From contig JBAMJV010003005.1 in the NCBI GenBank assembly GCA_037951105.1, positions 1-64,000 on the forward strand: a stretch of 64,000 nucleotides of DNA, given 5' to 3'. The translations under genes were made by a program, and so were the position numbers. This document shows, piece after piece, positions 34,717-45,744 of the stretch (its first letter is position 1; every line of letters begins with the position of its first letter). Source of the DNA: Echinarachnius parma. Taxonomy: Eukaryota > Echinodermata > Echinoidea > Clypeasteroida > Echinarachniidae. A model generated the notes under the pieces. That model searched no databases and was not told where the DNA came from. It worked only from the letters and a program-made list of their open reading frames with translations.

Positions 34717-35086
34717 ATGATGGAAGGAGCCAAGGGCAAACAAAAACCGAAAGGTAATTGGCAAGCGTGCGAAAGAGACTTCCTTCTGGAACTAATTGAG
34801 AATGAGAAAGATGTTCTCAGTTTAAAGAAAACTAACAATGCCCATCAGGAGAGAAAGAATGAAATTTGGAAAAATATCTCTGTTGATTTTGATGCCAGAT
34901 ATGGCAGCAAGTGGAGCCTGCAACAAAAACAGCAACTGTGGAAGAGGGTAGGGTACAGGTTACGGCTAAGAAAGAATTCTGTGCATACAACAAGGTCTTC
35001 CCATACGACGACGATGCTGCTCTAAACAACAAGGCAGTCGGAGTATTGGACTTTCTGACAGGACAAACCAGCAGTCCATCAACACA
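34717..35086 (+). CDS. Exon 1 of the MSANTD3-like gene (Myb/SANT-like domain)
   Basis: It starts at the first of two ATGs (MMEGAKGKQKPKGNW). It holds the helix-rich Myb-like domain and, after the frame break near 34950, a second conserved segment ending LDFLTGQTSSPST. The donor is CA|GTAAGA, phase 2. Confidence 0.7.
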
Positions 35087-38000
35087 GTAAGAAATCTAAT
35101 CTTCTAGAAATTTAACATACATAATGATAACAAACATTATACAATGGTATTGGTATTCATCATAATTTTAAAAAAAGAAGAAAATGTGTAGAGGATACAT
35201 TACAAAAAGAACTTCGAAGTTCATATTCTTTGATTGGATCGGCCATCACTACCAGAGTCATAAAAAGGTTTGAACTGTCCCACGTATTACAATTTGTGTC
35301 ATGAAGATACGATTTTAAGTACACATCTACCTAAGATAGTATGAACTGCTTTATTGAAACTTGATAAGCAATGTTGCTAAATTCGAATTCAAAAATATAC
35401 GCAAACTCACCAAATATCCTCCCAATGTAGTACAAATATCATCTGAGTCCGTAACTGGCATCTGCTATCATGATGTATATGTTATCACAGCATTCTGTTC
35501 AACTTCAAACAGTACTTTTTAGTACCTGGCCAGCTGATATCGTAACAACAATTTATATTGCGACATCGATGCGTGCGCAGACAATTTTATTTCCCAACTT
35601 CACGTAGATGGGGTACTGACAGTACAATTTTGTAACAAGGACAAACATTAAAACTAACAAAAGCAGAACCACGTCGATCTAGTGTATTCAAGACATCCTA
35701 TAACAGATAAAATGACAAGTTACTGTCCCAAAGCTATCGATATCTGCACCAATTTTCCATTGTTTACAAACTCTTTTTGTCATCAATTCTAGGAATAGTT
35801 TGTATTCCCTTTTTGTTTTTCTTGAATTCTTAGACGTTATTTCATGATCCTTTCCTATAATATGCAAACATTTTAAAGAAAAAGGAAAAAGGAAAATGCA
35901 TGAATGATTATTATGAAAGGATTATATTGAGGAATAATGGCAAAAATCATGTGTATGGTCATGATAATTTTAGATTGTATATATTTGTTTTATTTGGTTT
36001 ATTTGATGTTTAGGTATTAGTGTTTTTGTTTTCATAAAGTATTACTTTTACATATTCCCCTACATTATGCCGAAGATTGCATGACAAAACATAACTCACA
36101 TTCATGCAGACAGACACACACTGACGTCATGCACCCAGTGGCATAGCGTGGTCAGACTGATTGGGGGGGATTTTTTTTTTGGGGGGGAGGGGGTGGGGGC
36201 AAGCAAATTTATTGGGGTGCACACTTGTGCATTTCATTGTTTTTTCTCCCTTATGTTTTCTATTGTTTTTTCAAAATTATTGGGGGCACGCCCCCTCCCC
36301 CCCCCCCCCCCCCCCGTAGCTACGCCACAGCTTACACACACATACAAGTATGTATACACTTATTCACTATTTGAATGTTGTTCATATTGTTCATTTTTCA
36401 CAGGCCTTCCACAACTCCAACCACCCCTGACCCCAAGGCATCTGAGGATGACCTAGACGAACAGTCACAGACGAAAAGGTAATTGTTACACAAATCAACG
36501 TGCCTTTTCTGCATTTGGATTTTCATAAAGCAGGAACTGTATTTATAACATTTTACTGTACAAAATTGAAAAGTATTTAGGACGTTCAAGTATAAAATTC
36601 ATTCTTTATTGGGCTAATACATTTCAATTCTTATATGATTAGCCTACTGGTATTATATGGATGTTGACATGAAAATTGAACAAACAAAAATTTAAAAATA
36701 AAGAATAGTGCTCACAAAAATTCCAATAAACAAATTAGATTTTTTATTACAAACATCTTACAAATATCTCCCATGCAAACAACTCAAACTGGAAATATGT
36801 TTATATATGCGTAAATTGCACTCATGTATCACAACAATTTATTTCAGTCAACAGAATGAGAATCCAACACGTTCAGGATACCAGACAGCCGTCTCCCGAA
36901 CCCAAACATCGACTCGGTATGATATAATTTTTAGTTATAAACCTTAATTAAATATAACTAAGACAATGTATGCATCCTGAGTAGATTCCATCTGCTAAAT
37001 ATACTTACCGTAGTCTAAACCGTACCTGATCATTCTAAAAAATAACTCACCTGTCAAAAAACATGACAAATTTAATTTGTATTAATAAGTTTGCATTGAG
37101 TATCAAGAATATGTACATTACAATACAGTGAAACCTCATTATAACACTCGGGCCATTACATTACTTCATTATTCCAGATATCTTGTTCGATCAGGGCTTC
37201 TAAAACAAGTTGGTGGACCTGTGGAGTTCTTCTCTATGTCACTTGACTTATCTCGTTATAACATAGCTCATTGTAAAGAGGTACCACTGTATAAAACATG
37301 GTCATGAATTAACAAAACATCACTTATATTTATTTCAGTAAACTGACTCAAATGACCTTGGATGCGACTCCTACAAACTCTGGGCGGAACAACACTGGTC
37401 CCAAGACCAAACAGTCAGCAAGGTATGTTATATGGTTACAAACCAAAATGACATATATCTAAAACTAGTTTGTATGCTTCCTTTTATATCAGATATCTTG
37501 TTGTTTCAGGGTTTTACCCTACACATACAAACAGACACCTTTGTCAATGTTTCATTTCCGGATTAAGGTAATTATTATGTAAGGGAATAGTGGGTTTATC
37601 TGTAGATATTAATTAAGTATCATTTGTTTAACTTTCACAGGCCTTCCACGACCCTACCAGCCTCCCCAGACTCTGAGGATAACCTAGACGAACAGTCCCA
37701 GACGAAAAGGTAATTGTTACACAAATCCAATACTACATGTCAGATGAACCCGTTCCTTTCTAATTTCGATCTTCTGTAATATTCTACCATTGCAGGACAA
37801 TGGAAAAGTATTCAAGTATACAATTACTTGTTTATTCAGAGAATGCATTTCAATTTTGATATGATTAACACCCCAATATATTTGTATGTACTTTGAAAGG
37901 CAAGTTGAATGGCTTACTGCAGCTCCATTAAAACAAACAAAAGTCAAAATTAACCAAGAAAAGGGTTAACAAAGTTCAAATATACAAATTCGCAGTTTTT

Positions 38001-39277
38001 ATACAAACATGTGGACCTTTCATGCATTACAACTGACAAATATCCTTAAAGCAAAAGTACAACTAATATAAAGAATTGCACGAACAAATTCATCTGGCAA
38101 ACATATAACTCAATGTTTGCTTCATTTGAAATAATGTTTACAAAATAATAATTTATATTGCATTCATGTTGCTTATTAATTAATGTAAATCACCAACATT
38201 TATTTCAGTCAACTGAATGAGGATCCAACAAGTTCAGCCGTTTCCCGAACTCAATCATCGACTCGGTATGATATAATTATAGTTATAAACCTTAATAAAA
38301 TATAAGAATATGTATGCATCCTGCATAGATTTCATCCACTAAATATACTTAGTCTAAACAGTACCTGATCATTCTACAAAAAAATTCACCTGTCAAAAAA
38401 CATGACAAATTTCATTTGTATTTATAAGGTTGCACTGACACAGTCTGTGCATCGAGAATATGTACATTGCAATACAGTGAAACCTCATCATAACAAACAC
38501 TCGGGGCCATTACATTACTTCATTATACCAGATATCTTGTTCGATCAGGGCTTCTAAACAAGTTGGTGGACCTGTGGAGTCCTTCTCATGAATTAACAAA
38601 CATCACTTATATTTATTTCAGTCAACTGACTCAAATGACCTTGGATGCGACTCCTACAAACTCTGGGCGGAACAACACTGGTCCCAAGACCAAACAGTCA
38701 GCAAGGTATGTTATATGGTTACTAACCAAAATTATATGTAACTAGTTTGGAAGCTTTCTTTGCAGCTGATGGAATGAACCATGATATAAAAACAAATGAG
38801 TCTTCACCATGTTTGATCAACTTTATAGCAACCACACGAGCATAGTAAATTTAGTAATAGTGACCAACATTAATGACAGGATTAAATTAGCTGCGCCTGT
38901 ATACATAAAAAGAACTTTTGATCAATATGTCGTAGATTAATAAAGAATCAACAATACCATAAAAGTACCTCCAATGAAAATTACAACTTATTTTCTATTG
39001 CATTACAGTGAAGATATTATAATCTATGAAATGCTGAATAGGGAAATGTTTTGTTTAAATAACATTTATTTCTGCCATCCAACTGTCCAGTGTCCCTCAA
39101 AAGCGACCCATGTCTACCACTCAAGAGATCCTTGCAGACCTAGCACTTGTGGAACACAACCAGAGAATTCAATTCATGAAAACAGAACATGAGAAGAAAA
39201 TGAGGATCATGGACATCCAAGAAGAAGCAGCCCAACAGGAGCTGGAAAATGCTCGGGCTAGAATGCCTGAGCAGTAG
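34717..39277 (+). CDS. Myb/SANT-like DNA-binding protein (MSANTD3-like), eight exons, frame break in exon 1
   Basis: Probable sequence-specific DNA-binding protein of the family linked to Harbinger transposons and domesticated in animals. Exons: 34717-35086, 36404-36478, 36848-36916, 37339-37422, 37641-37709, 38209-38265, 38622-38705, 39091-39277. Every intron is GT/AG and lies in phase 2. Residues 15-80 form a Myb/SANT-like domain (FLLELIENEKDVL, KKTNNAHQERKNEIWKNI, LQQKQQLWKR) very like MSANTD3. The last exon encodes a charged helix (LVEHNQRIQFMKTEHEKKM) and stops with ARMPEQ. After LWKR (about 34950) the frame is broken: downstream exon 1 sequence (AKKEFCAYNKVFPYDDDA) is in another frame, as if 11 bases were added. 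Read without correction, the protein ends at 35025. Exons 5-7 repeat exons 2-4. It may be a pseudogene or carry an assembly error. Confidence 0.75.
35087..36135. other. Intron 1 of the MSANTD3-like gene, no feature recognised
   Basis: AT-rich sequence. A CCCACGTATTACAATT segment and CAACTTCACGTAGATGG near 35280-35610 resemble pieces at 28337-28455, suggesting a decayed dispersed element. Confidence 0.4.
36136..36330. mobile_element. hAT-like MITE with G/C homopolymer interior
   Basis: The left end CAGTGGCATAGC and the right end GCTACGCCACAG are inverted repeats of the CAGTGGCGTAGC type common in hAT elements. Long G and C runs lie inside. A clear 8-bp target duplication was not found. Confidence 0.7.
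36404..36478 (+). CDS. MSANTD3-like exon 2 (cassette 1)
   Basis: Encodes PSTTPTTPDPKASEDDLDEQ then SQTK; phase 2-2; donor AG|GTAATT. Confidence 0.75.
36848..36916 (+). CDS. MSANTD3-like exon 3 (cassette 1)
   Basis: Encodes QQNENPTRSGYQTAVSRTQ then TST; acceptor TATTTCAG or ATTTCAG context; donor CG|GTATGA; phase 2-2. Confidence 0.75.
37339..37422 (+). CDS. MSANTD3-like exon 4 (cassette 1)
   Basis: Encodes KLTQMTLDATPTNSGRNN then TGPKTKQSA; donor AG|GTATGT; phase 2-2. Confidence 0.75.
37641..37709 (+). CDS. MSANTD3-like exon 5 (cassette 2)
   Basis: Second copy of exon 2: PSTTLPASPDSEDNLDEQ then SQTK. Two codons shorter than exon 2; phase 2-2. Confidence 0.75.
38209..38265 (+). CDS. MSANTD3-like exon 6 (cassette 2)
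   Basis: Second copy of exon 3: QLNEDPTSSAVSRTQSST. Four codons shorter; phase 2-2. Confidence 0.75.
38622..38705 (+). CDS. MSANTD3-like exon 7 (cassette 2)
   Basis: Second copy of exon 4, identical except one base (first codon Gln instead of Lys); phase 2-2. Confidence 0.75.
39091..39277 (+). CDS. MSANTD3-like exon 8 (C-terminal helix, stop)
   Basis: The acceptor is AACTGTCCAG. Reads PQKRPMSTTQEILADLAL, then a long charged helix, and stops at TAG 39275-39277. Confidence 0.75.
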
Positions 39278-40120
39278 AGGACTGATCCTGTGGCATTTTG
39301 ACAAATGTATATATATGTTCAAGTTTAAATTATTATTGTACAAGTCTCTTAGTATTCAAGGTTTAACTCAGCTTTGGAATTCAGTTTTCTTCAAAAGAAG
39401 TGTACAATTGAAAACCTTATGAACATGCTGGCAAATTTGGCGTACCAATTCATGGATCAACAAAATATTTATATGGGATTATACTATCAATGTCTTTTGC
39501 TACATGTTCTATGCTAGAAAAGGGGACACATTACCTGATTACCATACATTAATTATGTCAGTATCAATACCTTAACATTTGTAACAGTTTGTATCAGTGC
39601 AACTTGGGTAGTCAATAAGTAACCTTCAAAATACTTATATACCTAATGCTACTTGAAATATGTCAAACTGTTCATATTATTTAATTGCTGTGGAACTCAC
39701 TGTTACTTACACAATTACTTGAGCTTCTAAACAAAGAATGTTAATTACAACAAATATATATATGTCATGGCATCTCATAATTCTGAACAAGTCTCTTGAT
39801 TGTCTTGAAAATTGCTGATGGTTCTGGGGCAGTGGCCCACCTCAAATAATCAAATCAATGGCTGGTAATTATTAATGCCAGAAAATATGAGTCCCCATAA
39901 CATAGACAATATTGTGACATGTATAAATATAATAGAAATATGATGCTTGTGATATGCCAAAGGCTAAGCAAGAAAGGAACAATCAAGACGTTTCCAACAT
40001 GAAAGGAAAGAAGTGAGAACAATCATGAAGACAGTTATTCCAGTAGTACAGGTTTCTAGGATGACCAGGTAAAACTGATGGGACAATGCCTACATCAGAA
40101 GTTTTGGCAAGAAAAAAGCC
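39278..40120. other. 3' flank of the MSANTD3-like gene, no feature recognised
   Basis: AT-rich DNA with no gene or clear repeat seen. The transposon array begins soon after. Confidence 0.4.
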
Positions 40121-40335
40121 AGGTAACCTCTTAATAGCACCACCTTTAAGTGACATTGACACAAAGCTTGTGACTTTTCTAGGAGAAGTGGCAGTCGATT
40201 GTGTCAAGGAGGGTTGGAGGTGATTGCATTTCATAAACCTGGGGGGGCCTGATCAAGAGTGAGGAGGATGCAATAAGAACCCTAGCGGGCATGGTGTCTG
40301 GAAGGGCACTGTCCAGTGCTTCAATCTCACACCAA
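40120..40335 (+). pseudogene. Myb-like (Harbinger second-ORF type) C-terminal fragment, copy 0
   Basis: Homologous to the better copies at 41597 and 46549. It retains the segment equivalent to DIDTKLVSFLGEVAVD and the tail around GMVSGRALSSAS, with frame breaks and a poly-G insertion. The 5' part is missing. Confidence 0.6.
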
Positions 40336-40830
40336 AAAATAGAATCAATTGAATACATTCTGCAACTTCATGCTCCAAATCAAATAGGGAAAGGAAGTAT
40401 TGACACACAAATCATGCCATCGAATCAAAGAAACAAAATCAAATTTGAAAAAAGGAAATCGCAAATATCAAATGTAACATATAGCGTGTGCAATTGTCAA
40501 CATTACAGATCTACTCTTCGCCCAAGCTGCAGTTCACGATTAAGCTCCACAGGAGAGGAACTATCAAGACTGGCTGCTACACTGAAATCATTCCCTTGCT
40601 GCAACGAAGAGTCATTTCCATGCTATCATTTTTTGTGTGTGTTACACATGCTTATTATATTTATTTGCCATAGGATGATTCATTAATAATGATATTTATT
40701 TATATATTTGCTTTTAAGTATTATTAATAATCATAATAATAATAATCATTATTGTTATTATTTCAACAAAACTACATGTTGCCAGCTGGAGACACATTTC
40801 CTTGTTTTATGAATTAGTCTCCAAACAAAA
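40336..40830 (+). repeat. Spacer of the repeated module, unknown content
   Basis: This segment (AAATAGAATCAATTGAATAC to CATGTTGCCAGCTGGAGACA) recurs between the Myb-like and P-like fragments at 42105-42605 and 48190-48690. It includes the AATAATAATCATTATTGTTA palindromic stretch. Open frames are not conserved between copies. Confidence 0.7.
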
Positions 40831-41580
40831 GATTTGACTGGCACTGAAACTAACAAACAAGCATTTCAAACTCACTTCATTTTCTAATATGCGTGTTTCC
40901 CTTGCAGCACAGGTGCTGAGTCATACTGTAGCTGCTGGCATATACACACACTGCCAATTTGGATCGCTGTCGAGTAATGCGGCAGATACTGCTGAATTTG
41001 TTTTAAAAAGTAAATGATTTGTTTGACTCACTTAATTCCAGAACGAAAAAAGAAACTAGAGATTTAAGACGGCCTGTTCAGGAAGGGACAAACCACCTGC
41101 ATATCTGGAACACATCAAGGGAATGGATTAAACACTGGAGGATCCTTAGCAAGTCACAAGTGTACTTTCCAAATTGATGGATTTTGACACTTTCCTCCAA
41201 AATAGGTATTTGGAATTTTCTCCACCAGGAGGCAGATTTTGAATTTCTGAACCAGGATTGCCTTGAGAATTTATTCCCACAGACACGGAGTAGCCCTTAT
41301 GACTTCCAGTCTTCTTTGAAGTCTGTAATGGTGGATATGTTAATGCAAGGAACTGGACAGCTTTGTTCTAGATCTGTCTGATATCCAATCCTCATCATAT
41401 TCTTTATGATCTTGTTTTATTGCTCAAGGAAACATTGACACATCAATTTCGGTCATTGAAATGAATGTTCTTGCATACATAGGAGGATACCTTATCAGAA
41501 GAGTAGGACAGTGGGTTGTCTGTCAAATGTGTAAGTTATCAAATCCCACTGAGGTTTTGACAGATGCAAGACATATTTTT
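40830..41580 (+). pseudogene. P-element/THAP9-like transposase C-terminal fragment, copy 1
   Basis: P-type transposases are DDE enzymes with an N-terminal THAP zinc finger. Only the C-terminal part is present. Segments in order: LTNKHFKLTSFS and MRVSLAAQVLSHTVAAGI, CQFGSLSSNAADTAEFVLK, then after an intron-like AG, REWIKHWRILSKSQVYFPN, IGIWNFLHQEADFEFLNQD, the hallmark NQDCLENLF, and VLAYIGGYLIRRVG with a Cys pair. Stops and frame changes separate the segments. About 55 bp are missing after MQGTG compared with copies 2 and 4. The fragment ends at DARH and a T run joins it to the next Myb-like fragment. Confidence 0.8.
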
Positions 41581-41596
41581 TTTTTTTTTTGCAACT

Positions 41597-41925
41597 TAGA
41601 AAAACAGAGCATGGGATGCAATCGCGGAGAAGGTTTCGGAGGTTAGTGCAACCAATATGAAGGCAGAATCAAAAAAGAAATATGCACGAAGAAAACGTGA
41701 GATGCAGGCCACTGGTGGTGGTCCACCACCACCACCTTTAAGTAACATAGATATGAAGCTTGTGAGTTTTCTCAGAGAAGTGGCAGTCGATGGTGTGAAG
41801 AGAGGGTTGGAGGTGACATTTCATGCACCTGAGCGCCTCAGAGTGAGGAGGATGCAATAGGAACTCTAGCGGGCATGGTGTCTGGCAGGGCACCGTCCAG
41901 TGCTTCAGGCACCAAGATGTGAATG
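41597..41925 (+). pseudogene. Myb-like (Myb_DNA-bind_5 type) fragment, copy 1
   Basis: Reads KNRAWDAIAEKVSEVSATN, KAESKKKYARRKREMQ, ATGGGPPPPPLSNIDMKL and VSFLREVAVDGVKRGLEVTF, then stops. The WDAIAEKV helix plus the GGGPPPPPL linker is typical of the Myb/SANT-like protein that accompanies Harbinger transposases. The first helix is missing, replaced by a poly-T junction at 41580-41590. Confidence 0.75.
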
Positions 41926-42104
41926 TATGTGTGTTTGTCTGTGTATGTGTACGGTAAGCACAGATTATATAATTGAAAAACTCATTACCATGACCTTGAC
42001 TACGAGGACTATTATTCTGAAAATTTGGGCTAAACCAGCCTTTAAAAAAAAAAATCATAAAAAAATCAACAGCTGATGAATTAAAATCAATAGGAATAAA
42101 TCTC

Positions 42105-42605
42105 ACTCCAAAAAATAGAATCAATTGAATACATTCTGCAACTTTATGCTCCACATCAAATAGGAAAAGGAAGTATTGACACACAAATCATGCCATCGAA
42201 TCAAAGAAACAAAATCAAATTTGAAAAAAGGAAATCGCAAATATCAAATGTAACATATAGCGTGTGAAATTGTCAACATTACAGATCTACTCTTTGCACA
42301 AGCTGCAGTTCACGATCAAGCTCCACAGGAGAGGAACTATCAAGACTGGCTTCTACTGAAATCATACCTGTTCCCTTGCTGCAAAGAGGAGTAATTTCCA
42401 TACTATCATTTTTTGTGTGTGTTACACATGCTTATTATATTTATTTGCCATCTATAGGATGATTAATTAATATTGATATTTATTTATAAATTTGCTTTTA
42501 AGTATTATTAATAATCATAATAATAATAATCATTATTGTTATTATTTCAACAAAACTACATGTTGCCAGCTGGAAACACATTTCCTTATTTTATGAATTA
42601 GATTC
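42105..42605 (+). repeat. Spacer of the repeated module, copy 2
   Basis: Closely matches 40336-40830, with a few indels (for example an added TCT before AGGATGATTAATTAAT). Its 3' part recurs again at 43535-43745. Confidence 0.75.
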
Positions 42606-43378
42606 CAAACAAAAGATTCGACTGGCACCGAAGCTAACAAACAAGCATTTCAAACTCACTTCATTTTCTAAAATGCGCGTTTCCCTTGCAGCACAGGTGC
42701 TGAGTCACACTGTAGCTGCTGGCATATATACACACACTGCCAATTTGGATCGCTGTCGAGTAATGCGGCAGATACTGCTGAATTTGTTTTAAAAAGTAAA
42801 TGATTTGTTTGACTCACTTAATTCCAGAACGAAAAAAGAAACTAGAGATTTAAGACGGCCTGTTCAGGAAGGGACAAACCACCTGCATATCTGGAACACA
42901 TCAAGGGAATGGATTAAACACTGGAGGATCCTTAGCAAGTCACAAGTGTACTTTCCAAATTGATGGATTTTGACACTTTCCTCCAAAATAGGTATTTGGA
43001 ATTTTCTCCACCAGGAGGCAGATTTTGAATTTCTGAACCAGGATTGCCTTGAGAATTTATTCCCACAGACACGGAGTAGCCCTTATGACTTCCAGTCTTC
43101 TTTGAAGTCTGTAATGGTGGATATGTTAATGCAAGGAACTGGAGGGTTGAATTGCATGCAGGACATGGACAGCTTTGTTCTAGATCTGTCTGATATCCAA
43201 TCCTCATATTCTTTACGATCTTGTTTTATTGCTCAAGGAAACATTGACACATCAATTTCGGTCATTGAAATGAATGTTCTTGCATACATCGGAGGCTACC
43301 TAATCAGAAGAGTAGGACGGTGGCATGTCTGTCAAATGTGTAAGTTATCAAATCCCACTCAGGTTTTGACAGATGCAT
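42605..43378 (+). pseudogene. P-element/THAP9-like transposase C-terminal fragment, copy 2
   Basis: Same order of segments as copy 1. The last part is openly readable from 42970: IGIWNFLHQEADFEFLNQD, CLENLFPQTR, DMDSFVLDLSDIQSS, IEMNVLAYIGGYLIRRVG, CQMCKLSNPTQVLTDA. Upstream, a 2-base insertion after GIYTH breaks the frame that is open in copy 1. At 43375 it runs straight into a foreign zinc-knuckle sequence. Confidence 0.82.
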
Positions 43379-43539
43379 GTTGCAAAGGTCAGCACAAGCT
43401 ATTGGACTGTGAGGAGTTCATGAAGAAAACTCAGAAAGAGCGGTTCAAGGTTGTTCGCAGGAATAGACTTTGCGACAATTGCCTGATGTTCTCACACTTT
43501 GCAGCGGACTGTAGACACAAGCATCATATGAAGGAGTAA
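43375..43539 (+). pseudogene. BEL/Pao-type gag zinc-knuckle fragment fused to the P-like fragment
   Basis: The frame continues without a stop from the P-like fragment into CCKGQHKLLDCEEFMKK, RFKVVRRNRLCDNCLMFSHF and AADCRHKHHMKE, then TAA. CDNCLMFSHFAADC fits the CX2CX4HX4C zinc knuckle, and its context matches gag-like proteins of BEL/Pao retrotransposons. After the stop the module spacer resumes at a short homology (GGAGTAATTTCC). Confidence 0.75.
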
Positions 43540-43744
43540 TTTCCCTGCTATCATTTTTTGTGTGTGTTACACATGCTTATTATATTTATTTGCCATCTAT
43601 AGGATGATTAATTAATATTGATATTTATTTATAAATTTGCTTTTAAGTATTATTAATAATCATAATAATAATAATCATTATTGTTATTAATTCAACAAAA
43701 CTACATGTTGCCAGCTGGAAACACATTTCCTTATTTTATGAATT

Positions 43745-44565
43745 AGATTCCAAACAAAAGATTTGACTGGCACCGAAGCTAACAAACAAGCATTTCAAAC
43801 TCACTTCATTTTCTAAAATGCGCGTTTCCCTTGCAGCACAGGTGCTGAGTCACACTGTAGCTGCTGGCATATATACACACACTGCCAATTTTGATCGCTG
43901 TCTAGTAATGCGGCAGATACTGCTGAATTTGTTTTAAAAAGTAAATGATTTGTTTGACTCACTTAATTCCAGAACGAAAAAAGAAACTAGAGATTTAAGA
44001 CGGTCTGTTCAGGAAGGGACAAACCACCTGCATATCTGGAACACATCAAGGGAATGGATTAAAAACTGGAGGATCCTTAGCAAGTCAGAAGTGTACTTTC
44101 CAAATTGATGGATTTTGACACTTTCCTCCAAAATAGGTATTTGGAATTTTCTCCACCAGGAGGCAGATTTTGAATTTCTGAACCAGGATTGCCTTGAGAA
44201 TTTATTCCCACAGACACGGAGTAGAGGAGGATCGACTCCCTCTCACCTTATGACTTCCAGTCTTCTTTGAAGTCTGTAATGGTGGATATGTTAATGCAAG
44301 GAACTGGAGGGCCGAATTGCATGCAGGACATGGACAGCTTTGTTCTAGATCTGTCTGATATCTAATCCTCATCATATTCTTTACGATCTTGTTTTATTGC
44401 TCAAGGAAACATTGACACATCAATTTCGGTCATTGAAATGAATGTTCTTGCATACATCGGAGGCTACCTAATCAGAAGAGCAGGACGGTGGCATGTCTGT
44501 CAAATGTGTAAGTTATCAAATCCCACTCAGGTTTTGACAGATGCAAGACATGTTTTCATCCACCT
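43745..44565 (+). pseudogene. P-element/THAP9-like transposase C-terminal fragment, copy 3
   Basis: Nearly the same sequence as copy 2, preceded by the 3' part of the module spacer. A 17-bp insertion at about 44225-44241 (GAGGATCGACTCCCTCT region) interrupts the PQTRSSPYDF segment, and a stop (TAA) replaces a codon after DLSDI. Confidence 0.78.
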
Positions 44566-44665
44566 TTAGCAGAGCTGCCAACCTTGAAGGAATGCAGGAA
44601 TGCCAAATGTCATTGGAGCCATTGATTGCACACACGTATACATGCAGCAAGCACCCAATTAGGAT
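44566..44665 (+). pseudogene. Harbinger transposase fragment around the first DDE aspartate, copy 1
   Basis: Reads GMPNVIGAIDCTHVYMQ then stops (CCCAATTAG). The IGAIDCTHV motif carries the first catalytic Asp of Harbinger/HARBI1-type transposases. It directly follows P-like copy 3. The same junction occurs after P-like copy 4. Confidence 0.75.
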
Positions 44666-44761
44666 TATTGTTACTGCAGTAGATCAGATGCAAGGCACTC
44701 CATGCAAGGCAGTTGTGCGCGGGGAAGTTTGTACACACAATTAAATTACTTTTTACACAAC

Positions 44762-44856
44762 ATGGCTGCAGAACCAGGATTTGTTTTGCTGACGGATGCC
44801 GATTTGGAAGATTTAATCGACAGTGCGGATTCTTATAACACGAAGAAGCAGATAAA
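44762..44856 (+). CDS. Possible first exon of a Crypton-like (tyrosine recombinase family) ORF
   Basis: The ATG starts a short frame reading PGFVLLTDADLEDLIDSAD, then NTKKQIK, and a donor-like AA|GTAGGTG; unspliced, a TAG follows. The pattern LTDADLEDLIDSADSxNTKKxxK resembles the N-terminus of DUF3504/Crypton-type proteins common in invertebrates. No continuation was found downstream, where a hairpin element starts within 25 bp. Confidence 0.4.
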
Positions 44857-44879
44857 GTAGGTGTCATATAAAAAAAAAT

Positions 44880-45032
44880 AATGAATGTTTTTTTCCATAA
44901 GTGCAATGGTACAAATATTTTCATCGGTGAAAGATGGAATGTTTCATTCAACTCGGCTTTGCCTCGTTGAATGTAACATTCCATCTTTCACCTCATGCAA
45001 ATATTTGACCATTGCACTCATAAACATTCATT
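44880..45032. mobile_element. Hairpin MITE
   Basis: Arms of about 70 bp: GGTGAAAGATGGAATGT and its inverse ACATTCCATCTTTCACC lie around a short loop. The outer ends AATGAATGTTT and AAACATTCATT are also inverted. Confidence 0.88.
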
Positions 45033-45735
45033 ATTTGTATAACATTGCACTTTGTTAACTATTTAAAACATGATTATGAGGCAGGATTAATTAGTCTATC
45101 GCAGCGTTTCATCTTCAGTAGATGTAGACATGTTGCCGTTAGATGGCGCTATCATTTTTTGTAACATTATAAATAGTTTGGCGGGAACGAGATTTGCTCA
45201 TTCACTTGAAATTCCTGTCACGCATCGGAGCTCACGTCTGCATTATCGTCTTTATTCTGGACAGTTATACTGTCAGAGTTAATTCTTGTCAATTCTTGCC
45301 ATACTTGATAACAGTAAGTGGATTATATTATTAATAGTGAAGTTAATGTTTTGTTGTTTATTAAGATGTGAAGAGAAATAAATTTTTAACCCCCTTTTCT
45401 GGAGTTGAGTTGCCTAGATGACGACTTGTCTTTATAAAGACAGTGAGAGACATTTTTATGACTCGTTAATAATGTGAGAGTGGATTATATAATAATTGTA
45501 CTTTTACTTCATGTTATTGACCTTGGTTGAGGTGGAATTACTATTTTATTGATCATTACCCATTTTTAGGAGTGGTGTACTTTTGGAGACACGACTAGTA
45601 GGAGTGGTGTACTCTTGAGGACGCGAGTCCTTGGAGGAATTTCACCTTCTCATGTCTCAGAAGCATTGGCAGATAATGACCGGAAGTAGATTGGCAGAAC
45701 TGTGTGAGACAGTGTATGCTTAAAGATTCATAGTA
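45033..45735. other. Unassigned sequence, possibly an LTR fragment
   Basis: Contains a TATAAATA-like box at about 45172 and a short direct duplication near 45570-45610 (GGAGTGGTGTACT twice). No ORF. LTR identity is a guess. Confidence 0.25.
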
Positions 45736-45744
45736 CATCTGACG

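Larger units (their letters stand above)
36404..38760 (+). repeat. Tandem duplication of a three-exon cassette in the MSANTD3-like gene
   Basis: Exons 36404-36478, 36848-36916 and 37339-37422 are repeated by 37641-37709, 38209-38265 and 38622-38705. Introns are duplicated too, for example the CACCTGTCAAAAAACATGAC segments at about 37050 and 38385. The third exons differ at one of 84 positions, while the first and second pairs differ more and by indels. All exons are symmetrical (phase 2-2), so the duplication keeps frame. Confidence 0.92.

Noticed and set aside
34951-34961. An 11-nt GT...AG micro-intron in the MSANTD3-like gene
   Set aside because: Far below any known spliceosomal intron length; a simple insertion or assembly error is more likely.
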